Below, piece after piece: positions 6,911 to 10,300 of a DNA stretch of 10,300 nt (position 1 is the first letter of the stretch; each line of letters begins with the position of its first letter). A program made the position numbers and the translations under genes. A model generated the notes under the pieces. That model did no database searches. It was not told where the DNA came from and saw only the letters and a program-made list of their open reading frames with translations. Location: positions 3,683-13,982 of the forward strand of contig JADGJH010000833.1 in the NCBI GenBank assembly GCA_027596945.1, written 5' to 3'. Source of the DNA: Physocladia obscura (taxonomy: Eukaryota > Chytridiomycota > Chytridiomycetes > Chytridiales > Chytriomycetaceae).

Positions 6911-9245
6911 TCACTTGTGCATTTTCAAAATTGCAAAAGCTGCAACAATAACAATGCCAGCGGATATTGCAACATTAACAGCCATAGGCGCGTCCCTTAA
7001 GAAATCTGCGACAGTTCCATCCGAATTTTCTTGGTCTGGCAGAACTTTTTCTTGAGGAGCCGGAGACGCACTGACCACGGGTTTCTCAATACTTACAACA
7101 GGTATTTCGCCAACATGCAAGATAAGCCGTTCCCATCCGAGCCTTCTTGCCATTCCAACAGCTTCTTCCAAGTCAGCATTAGACCCAAGTAATACTAAAT
7201 CTTTATCGTCGTCTTCGTAACTGACAACAGCGGGAGTATTTCCGATTTTGGCGCGAATAGCGCCATATACTTCATTCACATCTGTAGACGAACTGGTAAA
7301 CCGATGAATTTTTCCAGAACGATTATCACGCAATTTAAAACCAAACTGCGTTGTATCCAGTGGTTGACTGAAAATAGTTGATGGTGGGGAGTTGGCGCTT
7401 TCGATTCTCTGAGATTGACTAAATTGTGCACTTTGAGAATGTGCTGCAAACTGTGGTAAACTGCTATTTTGAATGGATTGGCGCGACTGTCGTGACGCCG
7501 TAAAATCTCTGGCTAAATGAGAAATACGACGGCGTTGTCCTGCCGAAGTTACGCTTTTTATATCATCGTCCTCTTCGTCAAAAATCCCAACTGATTCCGT
7601 CTCGTGAATTGAGCCATTATTAAAAGTTGAATTCCAGAATTCGTTCCACATTGGACCGTCTGGATGAATTTTTGTTTCCTGGGAATCTTCTTCCTTCCCT
7701 GTAGCCTTGTTCATCTGTTTATTTAAACCGTTGGATGGTCAGTTGATGGTTATATATATAATCATTTTCTCACCAGATAGTCAAGCATTCCCATTGTTAG
7801 AGTCAAAACATCGACTAAACCAACTGGAACATCACCGTCAACAACTGGCAAATGAAGGTAATGGCCAACTAAACAGTTAGAATTAGCAAGACAAATGAAA
7901 CTTTGGCAAAGTTTTTAATACCATGAAGTTTCTTCAAGGCCTCCAAAATGGTGGTTGAACTATCGACTGCATCAGGATGAGGTGTCATAACCCTAACAAC
8001 TGAAGTAGTCGCAGGATCTAAACCAGCTGCAATAACTCTCAAAACAATGTCTTTAGTCGTAAAGATTCCACCCAATCTATCTTCAAGTCCAGGGCCGCCG
8101 GAGCTCAAAACAAGGACAGCAGTTTGATGAAATTGTTTCATGATTTTGGCAGCTTCTCTGACTGTCGCTTTGATCCCAACTTCAGGAATTTCACCAGTGC
8201 GTTCCGTATCATTTTTCGCCAGAATTGCATGAAGTTCAGGGCATCCATGTTGTGATCTCACAATTCCAACTTGTTCGCCATCCAAATGTCCTCTTCTCGC
8301 TAAAGCTTCCATTGCCGCCACAATGTTTGCATCTTCGAGCACTTTCTTTTCCAAATCGTCAAGGCGTTCAAAGACACATTTTGTAATATCCAGTAGGCCA
8401 ACGACATTCGTAGAAGTTGGAGCTGTGGCAGTTGACGCTGTAAAACAAGTTAATGCGGCTAAGTAAAAAAAAAAATTTCAAAAAAAAACAACCTACCTAA
8501 TTCAGCATCAACGCCACCATCTTCTTCTTCCGCTGAAATGACAGGGAGATGCCTAAACCGTCTCGAAACCATCACACTTAAAGCTTCGTTACGTGGGCCT
8601 TTATCAAGAACTGCGACAGGGTTTCTGGTCATGCATTGAGACACAGTTGTTTGACGGAGATCGAGACCTTCAGCAACGGCACGATATGCAATATCTTTAT
8701 CGGTAAGAATTCCACTCAATTGACCTTCTTCATTAACAACAAGAACAGCATCTGCGCGTTTGGCCGCCATCAATTGTGCGGCCTTTCAAATTACCAATAT
8801 CGATTTGTCAGTTTTCTGAAAAAGCGGATAAAATACGTACTTGCACGATTCTTGCTGTCTCTAATACTGTGATTGCCTGATTCGGCTTCAGCGAAGCGAC
8901 AGTGTTTGCGTAGCCTTTGGATTTCCGATTGAATACGTGAGACTGAGATAGCGGTTGAGACGATGGAACAGATGCGAGCGACATGCGCGTCGATGCCGAC
9001 GAGATCTTTCGGGAGAGCTTAATGGTTTATCGTTTTGTGTTTCGATATTTGCATATATTTGTTGTGAGTTTTGGTTAGATTGTTAAGGTCTGTGATATCA
9101 AATGGATTGACCCAACCTCAGTCTCAGCCTTTTTACGGATAATGTCATCCCGCCGCTTGTTACGATGGCGAAATGCATCGTTTTGATCGCCAACTAAGCT
9201 GACGCGGCCGGGCGAAGCTTGGCCATGTTGTTGGTTGGAAAGCAT
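6911..9245 (-). CDS. CBSCBSPB-type protein: four CBS motifs, PB1 domain, C-terminal anchor
   Basis: Six exons join in frame to 668 aa: 9245-9117, 9017-8841, 8782-8497, 8437-7922, 7868-7774, 7714-6911. Introns are 99, 58, 59, 53 and 59 bases; acceptors are TTAAG, GAAAG, ACAG, TTTAG and ACAG. Order: Ser-rich N-terminus with RRDDIIRKK (32-40); CBS1 about 81-140 (AAKRADAVLVV, GILTDKDIAYRAVAEGLD); CBS2 about 153-220 (MTRNPVAV, FRHLPVI, VVGLLDITKC); CBS3 about 280-341 (ATVREAAKIMK, GGIFTTKDIVLRVIAAGLD); CBS4 about 346-400 (MTPHPDAV, HYLHLPVVDGDVPVGLVDV). Then GPMWNEFWNS (421-430), a Ser/Gln-rich linker, PB1 about 526-603 with the N-terminal basic strand (FKLRDNRSGKIHRF) and an OPCA-type acidic motif (YEDDDKDLVLLGSNADLEEA). 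Last is a hydrophobic segment about 645-664 followed by KMHK, as in a tail anchor. The architecture matches plant CBSCBSPB proteins and fungal Mug70-type proteins. CBS pairs usually bind adenine nucleotides and PB1 mediates pairing; the cellular role is not settled. CBS2 carries an insert of about 20 residues (AEEEDGGVDAEL... TSTN) at intron 3. ATG 9245 is the first in frame. Confidence 0.93.
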
Positions 9246-9563
9246 CAACGTAGTTTTCTGAAACAAACTGACACTTTTTGTTTGAACACAACAACCAAAG
9301 AACAAATCAATACAAGAAAAATAGGAATTACGCTCGCAGGAAAAAAAAAGAAGGAAAATGTCAAAGATATTGAGTGGCAGAAGTATTTGGGACAGGTATA
9401 ATATCCGATTGAATTTTTAGGCAAGGTTTTCTATTTTGTTGAACGCGTCCAAGAAGCGATACGAACAGAAAAATAACATACAAAGTACTTCCGGCGCAAT
9501 ACTAAGCTCATACCAATATTTTTTCAGGTTTCAACTTGTCTGGATTCCAATTGCGATACGTAA
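9225..9563 (+). CDS. Candidate two-exon small ORF, unrecognised
   Basis: Low-confidence model. ATG 9225 opens 57 codons to 9395, ending KDIEWQKYLGQ. A good donor follows (CAG|GTATAA at 9396), then a 132-base intron with ATACTAAGC as a branch-like site and a strong TTTTTTCAG acceptor at 9527. The phase-0 join adds 11 codons (VSTCLDSNCDT) to a TAA at 9561-9563, giving 68 aa. The middle is Lys-rich (GKKKKEN). I do not recognise the protein. The first 21 bases overlap the first exon of the CBS-PB1 gene on the other strand, so it may instead be a 5' UTR exon or a non-coding transcript of a divergent promoter. An acceptor-like CTCGCAG at 9334-9340 could also start the exon there. Confidence 0.22.
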
Positions 9564-9903
9564 TATCATGATTAAAGCGAAAGAGGCACCTGCATAGAAG
9601 CTTAATGAGAATTAGTAGAGCGTGAAAAAATGAAAATAAACAATGTCTGAACAAATCAAAGCTACTCGTTTGATCTGTTAGAAGAAAACGCGATGAGTAA
9701 AAGAGTAGAAGTGAGAGTTGGTAAGTAGTTGAATCATCTCAAACAATAGCGGTGAATGATACGGTATTAAGCCGAAGCAAAACACAACAAAAAATAAGAA
9801 GTATTTATAGTATAATTAGAGAAAGTTTTTTGAAGAAATAAAGAATACAAAAGTTTTAAGAAAAAAAATAAAAAGTTTCAGGAAAGCTATTATTGACACG
9901 TTT
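9564..9903. other. AT-rich stretch with splice signals, no gene supported
   Basis: No convincing coding frame. Visible on the + strand: AATAAA at about 9636-9641, 9837-9842 and 9867-9872; an ideal donor GTAAGTAG at 9721; and an acceptor-like AGTTTCAG ending at 9881. The donor/acceptor pair would make a 161-base intron. It links a short ATG frame starting at 9693 (MSKRVEVRVG) to about 46 further codons ending at TAA 10019-10021, for 55 aa rich in Leu and Arg. I do not recognise that product and give it little weight. The pair could equally be a leader intron for the frame at 9904. Confidence 0.35.
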
Positions 9904-10185
9904 ATGTTTGCGACGCAGGCATCCGGCGTGGTTTATTTTGTTGCGAGCACCGTCGCGTCAATTTGGCACCGGGAATACATGCTTGTTATCGCGCTACAAC
10001 GCCAGACCCCCAGTATGTTAAGCGGTAACAGCGTCGTGCGCTCCACATTCGAGCTACTTAATGATGCGAGAGCTACTGGTTTGGGTTTTTGCTGCTGTTG
10101 TTTGAATTGTTTGCACTGTTTGCGTTGTCGGCAACTACTGTTCAAATTTTCAAAAAAATTTTCTTGCAAAATGAGTGTTCAATAA
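9904..10185 (+). CDS. Hypothetical 93-residue ORF with a Cys cluster
   Basis: ATG 9904 opens 93 codons to TAA 10183-10185. The G+C content of about 9895-10130 is visibly above the AT-rich flanks, which is why I list it. The N-terminus is mildly hydrophobic (SGVVYFVASTVASIW) and residues about 61-75 form GFCCCCLNCLHCLRC, which arises from a TG-rich simple tract (TGCTGCTGTTGT and on). The opposite strand is also open over most of it (10169-9933, 78 codons, with a run of Gln and Lys), so the coding strand is not certain. An acceptor-like TTTCAG lies 22 bases before the ATG. No family motif is recognised. The last 115 bases of the window show nothing I can name. Confidence 0.22.
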   Translation: MFATQASGVVYFVASTVASIWHREYMLVIALQRQTPSMLSGNSVVRSTFELLNDARATGLGFCCCCLNCLHCLRCRQLLFKFSKKFSCKMSVQ

Positions 10186-10300
10186 TAATTGGATGCGATC
10201 GATGCGAGAATCACGATATTACCAACGTTTGCAAAGCTTATTTCCGTAATATACACTAACCAATTTTTACAAAAATTATGGAAACTGCACTTATGCACAC

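Noticed and set aside
10186..10230. GATGCGATC GATGCGA short direct repeat near the right edge
   Set aside because: Two partial copies of seven to nine bases only; expected by chance and with no neighbouring feature to give it meaning.
1..10300. CRISPR array, insertion sequence, transposon ends, rRNA
   Set aside because: Looked for repeated units, terminal inverted repeats, transposase-like frames and conserved rRNA blocks; none seen.

Overview
The window looks like nuclear DNA from a fungus, most likely a zoosporic (flagellated, chytrid-like) one; this is inference. There are four confidently readable protein genes. Three of them are broken by short GT...AG introns of about 46-99 bases, AT-rich with T tracts. 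There are AATAAA-type signals after stop codons and no sign of bacterial operons. A squalene synthase and a CBS-CBS-PB1 protein with a C-terminal membrane anchor fit a fungus. A SPATA4/SPEF1-type calponin-homology-like protein is known essentially from organisms with cilia or flagella, so a fungus that still swims is the simplest reading. The sterol gene argues against the anaerobic gut fungi.

Layout, left to right. Bases 1-573 hold no gene I can support. At 581-1231 (+) is a VanZ-like membrane protein. It converges tail to tail on squalene synthase at 1303-2759 (-, 3 exons, 442 aa), with only 71 bases between the stop codons and a poly(A)-type hexamer on each strand in that gap. Upstream of squalene synthase on the same strand is a 917-residue SPATA4-like protein at 3017-6060 (-, 6 exons), with an N-terminal CH-like domain and a very long helical C-terminal part that I do not recognise in detail. 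Its start codon is 28 bases from the start codon of a divergent four-EF-hand calmodulin/centrin-type protein at 6089-6845 (+, 4-5 exons). That gene converges on a 668-residue CBS-CBS-CBS-CBS-PB1-TM protein at 6911-9245 (-, 6 exons). The right-hand kilobase (9246-10300) has no recognisable gene, but it holds good splice-site pairs and short open frames on the + strand.

How the genes relate: the head-to-head SPATA4-like/EF-hand pair may share a promoter and may serve the flagellum or basal body, one as a microtubule-type binder and one as a calcium sensor. The sterol gene, the VanZ-like gene and the CBS-PB1 gene look like ordinary unlinked housekeeping or membrane functions.

All exon joins were made by eye from reading-frame continuity, splice signals and remembered family motifs. 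No transcript or database evidence was available. Across the 16 introns read, 7 of the 3' splice sites end in AAG rather than the usual CAG or TAG, which is unusual. One intron region of the EF-hand gene can be read as two normal-length introns around a 4-base microexon.
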